Source: an uncultured Pelagibacteraceae bacterium
Lineage (GTDB): Bacteria; Pseudomonadota; Alphaproteobacteria; Pelagibacterales; Pelagibacteraceae
DNA: 64,000 bases
Direction: 5' to 3'
Assembly: GCA_902611845.1 (NCBI GenBank)
Contig: CACMAX010000005.1
Location: forward strand, 1-64,000
Part shown: positions 24,901-33,634 of the stretch, piece after piece
How positions within the stretch are numbered: position 1 is the stretch's first letter
How the letters are laid out: the number at the start of each line of letters is the position of its first letter
Translations under genes and position numbers: made by a program
The notes under the pieces: model-generated
The model's database searches: none
Seen by the model: the letters and a program-made list of their open reading frames with translations, nothing else
What the model was told of the DNA's origin: nothing

Positions 24901-25917
24901 ATGAAAAGATCAACAAAAATTACAAGCATAATAATAATTTTCTTTTTAATTATAGCTACAGTGATTGTTGGTAGAACAATGATTGGAAATCATTTTAAGA
25001 AGAAATTTAGTAAAAGACCACCTCCAGGAATAATTGTTACTGCAGCTGAAAATAGAGTTTTTGAAAATTTAATAAGCACATACGGAACAGCAAGACCATT
25101 TAAAACACAATCCTATAAAATTGAGAAGTATGAAATACTTAAACCTATCAACTTTAATCAAAGAGTAAAAAAAGGTGATGTAATTGCGGAACTTAAAAAT
25201 AGAAAAATTACTGCTCAGTTTGATGGAACAATTGGAAAAAGAGAATTTTCAGAAGATATCGAAGTTTCAAAGTCTTCAATCTTAGTTAATCTCGAAAATA
25301 CTAGTATTATCTATTGTGATGTAGATATACCTGAAATGTTTGTACCATTTATTAAAGTTGGTTTACCTGTTGATATAAAATTTTCTGGATACAAAGATAA
25401 AACCTATAAAGGTGAAGTTGACTCGTTAGCTAGTCGAATTAGTGAGGATACTAGATCATTACCAACTAGGATTAAAATGGATAATACATCTGGTGAAATT
25501 TTGCCTGGCTCATTTTTAGAAATTTCAATAAAATACGATACAAGACAAAGCTTAAGTATACCAGATACCAGCACAATAGTGGAAGGTGATAATATATTTA
25601 TCTATAAAGTTGACGAAAAAAATAAAGCAATAAAAACAAATATAGATACTGGTGATAGATATCTTGGTTTTGTTGAAGTTTTAAGTGGCCTAAATGTTGG
25701 AGACAAAGTAGTTGCTGAAGGAACAAAAAAAGTTAGACCAAACTTAATAATAAGACCTATAAAAAAGGGTGCTAAAATAGCTAATCAAAACAAATCTAGT
25801 TGGGGTGGAAAAAAGAAAAAAGATACTAAAGAAAACAAGAATGGTATGTTTGCCTGGTTACAAAAATTGAATATATTTAAAAAGTCTGACTCTGAAAAAC
25901 AAGAAAATAAAAAATAA
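24901..25917 (+). CDS. RND efflux periplasmic adaptor, hairpin-less
   Basis: The 338-residue adaptor has an N-terminal membrane anchor (residues about 7-30) and then the barrel-sandwich domain. Here the two lipoyl half-motifs are joined almost directly ('QRVKKGDVIAELKNRKITAQFDGTIGKREFSEDIEVSKSS'), with no alpha-helical coiled-coil hairpin, the part that normally contacts TolC. A beta-barrel ('IYCDVDIPEMFVPFIKVGLPVDIKFSGYKDKTYKGEVDSL') and membrane-proximal domain follow. The last 45 residues are lysine/asparagine-rich and unusual. It partners the RND pump seven bp downstream. No outer-membrane channel gene is adjacent. Confidence 0.88.
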   Translation: MKRSTKITSIIIIFFLIIATVIVGRTMIGNHFKKKFSKRPPPGIIVTAAENRVFENLISTYGTARPFKTQSYKIEKYEILKPINFNQRVKKGDVIAELKNRKITAQFDGTIGKREFSEDIEVSKSSILVNLENTSIIYCDVDIPEMFVPFIKVGLPVDIKFSGYKDKTYKGEVDSLASRISEDTRSLPTRIKMDNTSGEILPGSFLEISIKYDTRQSLSIPDTSTIVEGDNIFIYKVDEKNKAIKTNIDTGDRYLGFVEVLSGLNVGDKVVAEGTKKVRPNLIIRPIKKGAKIANQNKSSWGGKKKKDTKENKNGMFAWLQKLNIFKKSDSEKQENKK

Positions 25918-25924
25918 TTAATAC

Positions 25925-28900
25925 ATGTATATAACTGAAGTTAGTATTAAAAGACCTGTCGTTGCATGGGTAATGTCAATGATACTAATTATTTTTGGAA
26001 TTTTTGTATTTTGGGAATTACCTGTTAGGGAATTACCAGATGGCATTCAGCCTCCAGTGGTACAGGTACAAACCGATTATAAATCTGCTTCAGCTGAAAT
26101 TGTTGATGAGGAGATAACACAAAAAATAGAAGATGTTATAGGAGGAGCGGAAGGAATTAAGAACATTGATTCTAGTTCGCTTAATGGGAGAAGTAGAATA
26201 AATATTTATTTTAATACAGATATTGATTTAGACGATGCAGCAAATGACATAAGAGAGAGAGTATCAAGAGTTGCGGACAACTTGCCAGATCAAGCAAACC
26301 CACCTCAAATTTTGAAACAAGCGGCAGGTTTTACAACTACAATGTGGGTTGCGCTATCGTCACCAACTTGGAATGATTTAGATTTGGGTGATTATGCAGA
26401 AAGATATCTTATAGATGCCTTTTCGAGTGTACCAAATGTTGGTAGAATTTTAGTCGGTGGATTAAGAGAGCTAAGTGTAAGAGTTTGGGTAGATCCTATC
26501 AAATTAGCAGCCAATAATCTTACTATTCAGGAAGTCGAGAGAGCATTAAGAAATGAAAACATAAACATCCCCGCTGGAACTTTAGAAGCTAGTAACAAAG
26601 ATTTAACTCTTAATATTGACAAGTCTTACTCTAACATTGAAACAATCAAGCAGCTTCCTCTTAAGAAAAATAAAGATAAAGTCACAACACTTTCAGACAT
26701 TGCAAATGTTGAGCTTGGTCCAGTTTCTGAGAAAACTTTATTTAAAGCTCAAAGAAAAAATGCAGCTAATTTAAAAACAGTTGGGATTGGAATATATGCA
26801 AAAAGTGGAGCATCAACTGTCGAACTTTCAAATCAAATCAAAGAGAAAATAAACATTTTAAATCAATCTTTACCAGATGGTTTAAAATTAGAAATAGCAT
26901 TTAATAGAGCAACTTATGTAGGAACTGCAATACAGGAGGTTTATAAAAGTTTAATTATTGCTTTTATTTTGGTCGTGGTAATAATTTACTTGTTTTTAGG
27001 AAACCTAAAAGCTGTAATTGTACCAGCTGTAGCTTTGCCAGTAAGTTTGATTGGTTCATTTTTAGGTTTATATATATTTGATCTTTCAATAAATATATTT
27101 GTTCTCCTAAGTTTTATTTTAGCAATTGGAATAATAACTGATGATTCTGTAATAATGACAGATGCAATTTATACAAGAATTGAAAAAGGAGAAACACCAC
27201 TTGTAGCTGCTTATAAAGGCTCAAGACAAATAACATTTGCGATAATAGCTACAACTTTAATCTTGGTTGCAGTTTTTTTACCTTTAATTTTTATTGAGGG
27301 TATAGCTGGTACCTTGTTTAAGGAAACTGCAATAGCACTGTCTTTCTCAATAGTTGTTTCTTCATTTGTAGCTTTAACACTTTCGCCAATGTTAGGAAGT
27401 AAGTTTTTAAATAAAAAAGAAAAAATTAATTTTTTTGTAAAAAAATTCAATAATGGATTTAAATCTTTTACAGAATTTTATACTGACACCTTAAAGTTTT
27501 GGATTAATAAACAGAAAACAATTTCGATATTTATAATTCTATTAATTGCAGCTTCAGTTTATTTATTTAACTTTACTAAAAAAGAATTGATACCATTAGA
27601 AGATAGAGGGGCTTATTTAATAATTGGTTCTACAGATGAAGGAAGTTCATTCGAGTACACACAAGAAAAAGCCCAAATAATTGAGGGAAGAATATTAAAA
27701 TTGTTACAAGCAGAAGACAGCCCTTACCAAAGATTAATTATGAGGGTCCCAGGATTTGGTAAATCTGCAACCTCTTATAACTCTTTTATTATAATTGCAC
27801 TTTTAGATGAATGGAAAAATAGAGAAAAGAGTACACAAGTTGTTTTAAGAGAAGCTATTGGAAAAGTTGTTAGTGTGCCTGAGACGTTTGCGTTTCCTAT
27901 ATCACCTCAATCTATAAGAGTTTCTAGCTATAATAAACCAGTTCAAATGGTGATTTATGGGACAAGTTATGAAGAGTTAGAACAAATTCAAAGTCAAGTT
28001 TTAACAGAACTAAGAAGAAATAGAAATATGTTTAGAATTGAAAGTGATTACACAAAAAATAAACCCGAAGTAAAATTAATCACAAATAAAAATCGAGCAA
28101 ATGATTTAGGAGTTTCAATAGAAAATATAGGCAGAACACTAGAAACATTATACGGTGGAAAGAGAGTTACGACATATAATAAAGAAGGAAGAGAATACCC
28201 CATTATTCTTCAGCAGTATTTAGCAGATAGAAGAGATAAAGATGGCTTATCAAAGATTTTTGTAAGATCTGAAACTACTGGAAAATTAGTGTCTGTTGCA
28301 AGTTTGGTAGAATTTGAAGAGAAAGGAACTGCTGAGTCATTACCTAGATATAATAGACAACGAGCAGTAACTATATCGGCAGCTTTATCTGAAGAATACA
28401 CATTGTCTGAAGCTATAAAATATTTAGAAGACGTAATGTTTAGAGTTGCTCCTCAAAATCAAATAACTTGGAAAGGTAAGTCTGAAGAACTAAAAGAGAC
28501 TAGTAACGAAATATTTCTTATTTTCGCTTTAGCATTAATAACTGCATATTTAGTAATGGCTGCTACTTTTAACTCGTTTGTCCATCCTTTTATTATAATA
28601 TTGACTGTGCCTCTTGCAGTTTTTGGAGGTCTTGTATTCATTTTATTTCTAAATAGTTCGATAAATATATTTTCACAAATCGCCTTGATTATATTAATCG
28701 GTATATCCACTAAAAATAGTATTTTAATCGTCGACTATACTAATCAAATTCGAACAACAGGTGCAAAAATTGAGGAAGCATTGATGGAAGCTTGCAAATT
28801 AAGAATAAGACCAATCATAATGACTTCATTAAGCACCATGATTGCAATGTTGCCTCTTATAGTAGGTAACATAGGTCCAGGCGCAGGTGAGGCGTCTAGA

Positions 28901-29053
28901 TTAGCAGTTGGATCAACAATCTTTGGTGGAATGATTATTTCAACATTCTTTACATTATATGTGACGCCAACTATGTATTTAACACTAGCAAAAAATACCA
29001 AGAGAATAGACGCAGTAGATCTGGAGCTAGAAAAGCAATTGATTAAAAAATAA
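25925..29053 (+). CDS. RND-family efflux transporter (HAE1/AcrB-like)
   Basis: The 1042-residue inner-membrane pump has the 12-helix, two-large-loop layout of AcrB. It begins 'ITEVSIKRPVVAWVMSMILIIFG' and has the proton-relay pair in 'LAIGIITDDSVIMTDAI' (equivalent to D407/D408 in helix 4). Helix 10 carries a lysine in 'ISTKNSILIVDYTNQIR', the expected relay lysine. Together with the adaptor it would export lipophilic compounds, fatty acids or toxins; specificity is not evident. Its C-terminus overlaps the convergent SLT lipoprotein gene by 11 bp. Confidence 0.94.
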   Translation: MYITEVSIKRPVVAWVMSMILIIFGIFVFWELPVRELPDGIQPPVVQVQTDYKSASAEIVDEEITQKIEDVIGGAEGIKNIDSSSLNGRSRINIYFNTDIDLDDAANDIRERVSRVADNLPDQANPPQILKQAAGFTTTMWVALSSPTWNDLDLGDYAERYLIDAFSSVPNVGRILVGGLRELSVRVWVDPIKLAANNLTIQEVERALRNENINIPAGTLEASNKDLTLNIDKSYSNIETIKQLPLKKNKDKVTTLSDIANVELGPVSEKTLFKAQRKNAANLKTVGIGIYAKSGASTVELSNQIKEKINILNQSLPDGLKLEIAFNRATYVGTAIQEVYKSLIIAFILVVVIIYLFLGNLKAVIVPAVALPVSLIGSFLGLYIFDLSINIFVLLSFILAIGIITDDSVIMTDAIYTRIEKGETPLVAAYKGSRQITFAIIATTLILVAVFLPLIFIEGIAGTLFKETAIALSFSIVVSSFVALTLSPMLGSKFLNKKEKINFFVKKFNNGFKSFTEFYTDTLKFWINKQKTISIFIILLIAASVYLFNFTKKELIPLEDRGAYLIIGSTDEGSSFEYTQEKAQIIEGRILKLLQAEDSPYQRLIMRVPGFGKSATSYNSFIIIALLDEWKNREKSTQVVLREAIGKVVSVPETFAFPISPQSIRVSSYNKPVQMVIYGTSYEELEQIQSQVLTELRRNRNMFRIESDYTKNKPEVKLITNKNRANDLGVSIENIGRTLETLYGGKRVTTYNKEGREYPIILQQYLADRRDKDGLSKIFVRSETTGKLVSVASLVEFEEKGTAESLPRYNRQRAVTISAALSEEYTLSEAIKYLEDVMFRVAPQNQITWKGKSEELKETSNEIFLIFALALITAYLVMAATFNSFVHPFIIILTVPLAVFGGLVFILFLNSSINIFSQIALIILIGISTKNSILIVDYTNQIRTTGAKIEEALMEACKLRIRPIIMTSLSTMIAMLPLIVGNIGPGAGEASRLAVGSTIFGGMIISTFFTLYVTPTMYLTLAKNTKRIDAVDLELEKQLIKK

Positions 29054-29642
29054 TATATTTTCTAGTAGTCAAAGATTTACTACATTTATTAAGCTGCTTC
29101 TTGAATTTATTTGAATAACCCTCTACTTTTTTTGCCAATACTATAACTTTCTGATTGTTTTTATAATTTTTATAATTTCCCCAGCCTTCATGGTAAGCAA
29201 TATATTGTCTGAAAGCATCTTTTTTTGAAACCTTTAAAATTTTTTCCGTTTTGTTTGTATACCAGCCAATAAAATCAACACTATCTTTAAATCTAGTTCT
29301 TAAAGCATATTTATTTCCAGTCTCATCTTTATATTGTTTCCAAGTACCTTTAATAGCTTGTGAGTACCCAAATGAACTGGAGGGTCTTTTATAAGGTATA
29401 ACTTTAAATAATTTTTGACGCGCAGGCTTAGCAAGCCAGTCAAAATCAGATTCCATTTTTATTATTGCTAGTTGTAAGTTGATTGGTGTTCCCCACTTTT
29501 TTTCAGTTTTTTTTGCGTGTTTATACCAAAGATATCTCTCAGAAAATATTGAACAGCCATCTGCTGTATTTTGTGGTATCGATGAGCAAGCAGTTAAAAA
29601 TAATAGACCAAAAAATAAAAAATACTTTTTAAAAAGAATCAC
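29043..29642 (-). CDS. Lipoprotein with lysozyme-like (SLT) domain
   Basis: The 199-residue product begins at a GTG (29642) with a lipoprotein signal peptide ending in 'FLTACSS'. The lysozyme-like fold shows in 'NLQLAIIKMESDFDWLAK' (catalytic glutamate E in KMES), 'SSSFGYSQAIKGTWKQYKDETG' and 'QYIAYHEGWGNY', the transglycosylase SLT pattern. It is a probable lytic transglycosylase acting on peptidoglycan at a membrane face. It is the last gene of a minus-strand set that begins at 30816. The family is well known in alphaproteobacteria as an uncharacterised 'transglycosylase SLT domain-containing lipoprotein'. Confidence 0.82.
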   Translation of the reverse strand: MILFKKYFLFFGLLFLTACSSIPQNTADGCSIFSERYLWYKHAKKTEKKWGTPINLQLAIIKMESDFDWLAKPARQKLFKVIPYKRPSSSFGYSQAIKGTWKQYKDETGNKYALRTRFKDSVDFIGWYTNKTEKILKVSKKDAFRQYIAYHEGWGNYKNYKNNQKVIVLAKKVEGYSNKFKKQLNKCSKSLTTRKYIIF

Positions 29643-29655
29643 AGTTTAATATAAA

Positions 29656-30168
29656 TTATCTATTATTTTTTCTCCATATCCATGGATAATCAAACTCCAT
29701 ACTCCATAAACCTAACTTATTGTTTTTTGCATAAATTTGATCTTTAGAATATTTTTTTTTTGAATATTTTGGGTAGTCGAAGGCTAATCCATTTCTTACC
29801 ATGTAAGCTGAAACACTCTCATTATTGATAAAACACTCTCCTAAATACCTACCAAAAAAGTCTTTTTCATTCTCGATTATACATTTTAATTTTTTATTTA
29901 TAATTTTTTTTGCAAGAGAATTTTTTGAAATTTCTCCACAATTAATTTTTTTTTTATTTTTTAAGCAAAACTGTTGCTTTCCTTTAAATTTAGTTTCTGG
30001 AGCATCTATTCCTGAAAAACGAATTTTTTTATTGTCTAATGAAATTGTATCACCATCAATAATTTTAATCCTATCTGAAATTAGGATTGTTTCTGATAAT
30101 AAATAATTTGTTGCTACAAATATAAATAGAAATAGAAAACTAACTAACTTCAGTAGTTGCTTTTTCAT
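29656..30168 (-). CDS. Exported staphylococcal-nuclease-like protein
   Basis: The 170-residue protein has an N-terminal hydrophobic segment (signal or anchor, about residues 8-25) and an SNase OB fold: 'RIKIIDGDTISLDNKKIRFSGIDAPET' with the catalytic arginine R in KIRF and aspartates, then 'EKDFFGRYLGECFINNESVSAYMVRNGLAFDYPKYSK', matching 'D.ygR.la.vyv.g..vn..lv..GlA'. It likely cuts nucleic acid in the periplasm, perhaps for phosphorus scavenging. Its ATG lies 29 bp inside the end of the upstream ATPase-zeta gene, in a different frame. Confidence 0.87.
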   Translation of the reverse strand: MKKQLLKLVSFLFLFIFVATNYLLSETILISDRIKIIDGDTISLDNKKIRFSGIDAPETKFKGKQQFCLKNKKKINCGEISKNSLAKKIINKKLKCIIENEKDFFGRYLGECFINNESVSAYMVRNGLAFDYPKYSKKKYSKDQIYAKNNKLGLWSMEFDYPWIWRKNNR

Positions 30169-30448
30169 TACATTCTTGCATTTTTTTTCTTATTTGGTCT
30201 TCAGATATATTTTTGTCTTTTAAATCTGAATAAAGCTTTCTATACACATCTTCATCACCTGCCTCAGCAAAATCAGCTTTGATTACATCTTGAATATATT
30301 GATTTTTTTTTTCCTCGTCATATCCAAGAATTTGTGAGGCCCACTCCCCTAAATATTTATTTTTTCTTGCATTAATTTTAAATTGTTTTTCCTCATCGTG
30401 AGCAAATTTTTTTTCAAATCCTTTTTTTCTCTCATCAAACGTGTTCAT
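30140..30448 (-). CDS. ATP synthase zeta subunit (DUF1476)
   Basis: The 102-residue all-helical protein is a DUF1476 member: 'FDERKKGFEKKFAHDEEKQFKINARKNKYLGEWASQILGYDEEKKNQYIQDVIKADFAEAGDEDVYRKLYSDL' is the family core. In Paracoccus this family is the zeta inhibitor of the F1-ATPase, blocking ATP hydrolysis by inserting its N-terminus; residues 1-20 here fit that role. It overlaps the VanZ-like gene by four bases (30445-30448) and the nuclease gene by 29. It is far from the atpC gene at the right end. Confidence 0.88.
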   Translation of the reverse strand: MNTFDERKKGFEKKFAHDEEKQFKINARKNKYLGEWASQILGYDEEKKNQYIQDVIKADFAEAGDEDVYRKLYSDLKDKNISEDQIRKKMQECNEKATTEVS

Positions 30449-30816
30449 TTAAATATACCCTTGTTATATAATTTTAAGATTAAGATAGATATTATTACAC
30501 CAATAATATTACCAAATAAATCTTCTTTTTGGAATGCTCTGTCTTCAATAAATAAATGGCAAAATTCTAAAAAGAAAGATGCAAAAATCAAATATGTAAT
30601 TATAATTTTCAAATTTTGTTTAAATGCAATTAGACCAATAATAGAAAGCAATATGAAAGTGTATACATGGTTAGATGAAACAATAAAATCATCAGTAATT
30701 TTTGGCTGAAGACTACAATCACCATATAAAATATAACCAAAAATGCTGCAGGGCGATAAATACAAAATTATTATTATTACATTTAATAAAAAAAAAAATT
30801 GTTTCATGAATTTCAT
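30445..30816 (-). CDS. VanZ-like membrane protein
   Basis: The 123-residue protein has four hydrophobic segments and the VanZ family pattern 'DFIVSSNHVYTFILLSIIGLIAF' and 'FLEFCHLFIEDRAFQKEDLFGNIIGVIISILIL' (the 'E..Q..i.gR......D...N..G' block). The name comes from a glycopeptide-resistance cluster but the family is broad and its function is unknown; no resistance should be inferred. A second ATG at 30807 is possible. It is the first gene of the set leading to the zeta, nuclease and SLT genes. Confidence 0.75.
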   Translation of the reverse strand: MKFMKQFFFLLNVIIIILYLSPCSIFGYILYGDCSLQPKITDDFIVSSNHVYTFILLSIIGLIAFKQNLKIIITYLIFASFFLEFCHLFIEDRAFQKEDLFGNIIGVIISILILKLYNKGIFK

Positions 30817-30842
30817 AGTTGATCTATATTTAATTTAAACAA

Positions 30843-31553
30843 ATGAGTCATCTTATTTTAGTTCGACATGGACAGAGCCAATGGAATTTAGAAAATAAAT
30901 TTACAGGATGGGTCGACGTTGAACTCGCACCACAAGGTAAATTAGAAGCCTGTAAAGCTGGGGAGTTTATAAAAAAATTAAATTTAGAAATAAAACATTT
31001 TTATACTTCTTATCAACTAAGATCGATTGATACCTTAAAACTCATTTTAAATACGATCAGATTAAAACCAAATAATATAATTAAGGCCTGGCAATTAAAT
31101 GAAAGGCATTATGGATCACTCACAGGATTAAACAAAGATGAAATGAGAAAAAAATTAGGAGAAGAAGAAGTTCACAAATTCAGAAGATCTTGGGATAATC
31201 CGCCAAAACCATTGAATATAAATAGTCCTTATCATCCAAAAAATATAAGTGTTTATAATGATATACCTCGTAGTTTAATTCCAGATACTGAGTCCTTAAA
31301 AGATACTTATGATAGAGTTGTGCCCTATTTTATTGATAACATAGAGAAAAATTTACACGATAACATAATTATATCTGCTCATGGCAATTCTATTAGATCA
31401 CTTTTAAAATATTTATTTAAAATTGATAATAATGAAATTTCGAAGCTTGAAATACCAACAGGAAATCCTTTAATTTTGAAATTTGAAAAAAAGAATTTAA
31501 AAGAAGCTAAATATCTAGATGAGAGTAGATCTAGAGATTTAATTAAATTCTAA
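30843..31553 (+). CDS. gpmA: 2,3-bisphosphoglycerate-dependent phosphoglycerate mutase
   Basis: The 236-residue glycolytic enzyme interconverts 3- and 2-phosphoglycerate. It starts with 'LILVRHGQSQWNLENKFTGWVDVELAPQGK' carrying the phospho-accepting histidine in RHG, then 'LNERHYGSLTGLNKDEMRKKLGEEEVHKFRRSWDNPPKPL' and 'NIIISAHGNSIRSLLKYLF' with the second catalytic histidine. These are GpmA-specific blocks that separate it from phosphatases of the same fold. It overlaps murU convergently by CTAA. Confidence 0.94.
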   Translation: MSHLILVRHGQSQWNLENKFTGWVDVELAPQGKLEACKAGEFIKKLNLEIKHFYTSYQLRSIDTLKLILNTIRLKPNNIIKAWQLNERHYGSLTGLNKDEMRKKLGEEEVHKFRRSWDNPPKPLNINSPYHPKNISVYNDIPRSLIPDTESLKDTYDRVVPYFIDNIEKNLHDNIIISAHGNSIRSLLKYLFKIDNNEISKLEIPTGNPLILKFEKKNLKEAKYLDESRSRDLIKF

Positions 31554-32242
31554 TCTTTTTTAAAAATTTTTTCATAAATCTCTTTATCTGTTAAATGAAT
31601 AAATTCAATACTACTTTCAAAACCATACAAATTTTCTTTTTCAATGTAATCATCCCAAATTTCATTCATTGAAAATATTTTTTTTGATAAATTTTTAAAT
31701 ATTTTTTTATTTATTATTTGACACCCTGTATAAATATAATTTTTATCATTACTCTTTTTTAAATTATTTCCATCTAGGGAAAAATCACCTTTAAATCTTT
31801 TATCAAAACTTAAATTTTTTTTTACAACCATTAAAATATTTTCTAAGTTATTTTTAAAATATATATTTTCCATCTGCTTAATTTCATTTGCATATTTAGC
31901 TTTCCAAACTGTATCAGGATTAAAAACTATAAAATCTGTTTCAACTGAATTACTTACTACATTTAAAAGACCGCCCCCTGTATCTAATATTTCATCTCCA
32001 TCTTCTATGATTTGAATTTCTAAACCAAAATTATTTGAAAATATAAAATCTTTAATTTTGTCACTTAAATAGAAAGTATTAATTTTTAAAGATTTTATTT
32101 CTAATACTTTTATCAAGTTTATAGTATTTTCTAATAAGCTAATCTCATTAATTTTTAAGAGTGGTTTTGGTGTTTTCTCAGTTAATGGCATTAATCTTTT
32201 TCCAAATCCTGCGCATAAAATTATTGCTGTTTTAATTTTCAT
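31550..32242 (-). CDS. murU: N-acetylmuramate-1-phosphate uridylyltransferase-like nucleotidyltransferase
   Basis: The 230-residue protein opens with the nucleotidyltransferase loop 'AIILCAGFGKRLMPLTEKTPKPLLKI' and has 'DGDEILDTGGGLLNVV' and 'VFNPDTVW', as in MurU, which makes UDP-MurNAc from MurNAc-1-P in peptidoglycan recycling. Its start overlaps the end of the AmgK-like kinase gene by four bases, and that kinase supplies the substrate in the known pathway. This coupling supports MurU over the general sugar-phosphate nucleotidyltransferases it resembles. Confidence 0.85.
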   Translation of the reverse strand: MKIKTAIILCAGFGKRLMPLTEKTPKPLLKINEISLLENTINLIKVLEIKSLKINTFYLSDKIKDFIFSNNFGLEIQIIEDGDEILDTGGGLLNVVSNSVETDFIVFNPDTVWKAKYANEIKQMENIYFKNNLENILMVVKKNLSFDKRFKGDFSLDGNNLKKSNDKNYIYTGCQIINKKIFKNLSKKIFSMNEIWDDYIEKENLYGFESSIEFIHLTDKEIYEKIFKKD

Positions 32243-33171
32243 ATTTTTTTTATTCTTGGGTTTTTTTGTAAAAAATTATTTAAATCGTGAAAATTTGAAT
32301 TATTTTTTATACGATTGTCAATTAATTCCCAAGCATAAGGTATTAATTTTAGATATTTTCTTTTTTTATCTCTTTTTGCAAGTCTTGTGAATATACCAAT
32401 TATTTTTAGATTTCTTAAAACAGATAAAATTTCAAAATCATTAACAAATTGAGATTCATTTTTATACTTAAATTTACCAAGAAATACTTTTAAAATATTT
32501 GACTTAAAACTATTTGAGGTTTTAATTCTTACATCATCTATAAGTGAAGCTAAATCATATGCTGGATTACCTAGGACAGCATCTTGACTATCTATTAAAG
32601 CGATTTTATTTTTATAAAACATCATGTTTGAGACGTGAAAATCTCTATGTACAAACACTTTGTGTTTAATTTTTAAATTTAAATACAAATTATCTATTAT
32701 TTTTTTGAGACTTTTTTTTAAATGTCCTTTTTGAATAATTAATTTATTTGCTGATAAGTACCAATCCAAAAAAAGGTAAGACTCTTTAAGTATTTTAGCT
32801 TTTGAATAAGTTGGTAATTTAAATTTTTTTTCAAGAAAATTTTGGGTTTTAAAATTTTTAATTTTTTGAATTTGATATAAAATTTTTAGTATTTTTTTGT
32901 ACTCATTTAATTTAGTTTTTGAGGATTTAATTTTATCCAACATATTTTTATTACCAAAATCATTAATCTCAATAAAGTTTTTTTTATAATTTTGGCTAAT
33001 TAAACCTGGTGCTAATATTTTATTTTTAATCAATATTTTGTTAACCGCATCATAATTTAACAGGTTTGATCGCTTTTGAATTTTACTATAAACTAATACT
33101 GAATTATTTGTTCTATAAAACTGTCTAAAAGATGCATCTCCTGATAGTTTTTTAAATTTTTTCAAATTCAT
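32239..33171 (-). CDS. amgK: AmgK-like anomeric sugar kinase (aminoglycoside phosphotransferase fold)
   Basis: I take the ATG at 33171 ([20 protein letters not shown]); an upstream in-frame TTG at 33186 would just add five residues. The phosphotransferase fold shows in 'KVFVHRDFHVSNMMFYKNKIALIDSQDAVLGNPAYDLASL', with catalytic aspartate in HRDFH and the metal aspartate in LIDSQDA. 'LSGDASFRxFYR' at the N-terminus is typical of AmgK, the MurNAc/GlcNAc anomeric kinase. It overlaps tsaE by 20 bp and murU by four. The sequence is lysine-rich, like its neighbours. Confidence 0.85.
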   Translation of the reverse strand: MNLKKFKKLSGDASFRQFYRTNNSVLVYSKIQKRSNLLNYDAVNKILIKNKILAPGLISQNYKKNFIEINDFGNKNMLDKIKSSKTKLNEYKKILKILYQIQKIKNFKTQNFLEKKFKLPTYSKAKILKESYLFLDWYLSANKLIIQKGHLKKSLKKIIDNLYLNLKIKHKVFVHRDFHVSNMMFYKNKIALIDSQDAVLGNPAYDLASLIDDVRIKTSNSFKSNILKVFLGKFKYKNESQFVNDFEILSVLRNLKIIGIFTRLAKRDKKRKYLKLIPYAWELIDNRIKNNSNFHDLNNFLQKNPRIKKI

Positions 33172-33634
33172 TAAAATCAAAATCAATATTATTAGATATA
33201 ATTAAGTACCTATTTTCAAGCTTTTCATCATATTCAAATTTTAATGTAAAAGTACTTTCTATATTTTTACCTAAGATTTCAGGCCATTCAATTAATCTAG
33301 CATAATCTTCTAAGTTTTCATTAATTCCTAAATTATTTAATTCTTTTTTATCTTTAATTCTGTAAAGATCAAAATGTCTAACAATCAAAGAATTAATCAC
33401 ATATTCATTTATAATATTAAAAGTTGGACTAGGTATTTCTGTTTTTTGTAAACCATTTTTTGTTTGAAGATAATTGATTAGATACCTAATAAATGTAGTC
33501 TTACCTACTCCGATGTTTCCGTAAAAAAGCAAAGTTGTATTTTTGCTAACTTTGCTTGCAATTTTTTCAGCAATCTTTTGTGTGATAATTTCTTTTGAAA
33601 TATCTATTTTGCTACTTTTAGTAGCGATAGGCAT
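33152..33634 (-). CDS. tsaE: tRNA threonylcarbamoyladenosine ATPase TsaE
   Basis: The 160-residue P-loop protein is needed, with TsaB and TsaD, for the t6A modification at position 37 of ANN-decoding tRNAs. Walker A is '[14 protein letters not shown]' (about residues 40-53), followed by '[13 protein letters not shown]', '[19 protein letters not shown]' and '[10 protein letters not shown]', the TsaE landmarks. It lies between ahcY (17-bp overlap) and amgK (20-bp overlap) in a conserved alphaproteobacterial order. Confidence 0.93.
   Translation of the reverse strand: MPIATKSSKIDISKEIITQKIAEKIASKVSKNTTLLFYGNIGVGKTTFIRYLINYLQTKNGLQKTEIPSPTFNIINEYVINSLIVRHFDLYRIKDKKELNNLGINENLEDYARLIEWPEILGKNIESTFTLKFEYDEKLENRYLIISNNIDFDFNEFEKI

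Noticed and set aside
28459-29001. Open frames antisense to the RND pump (83 and 85 codons)
   Set aside because: They mirror hydrophobic helices of the pump on the other strand and have no start signals.
30445-30816. Antibiotic resistance gene because of VanZ similarity
   Set aside because: Only the fold family is shared; no van cluster or resistance context is present.
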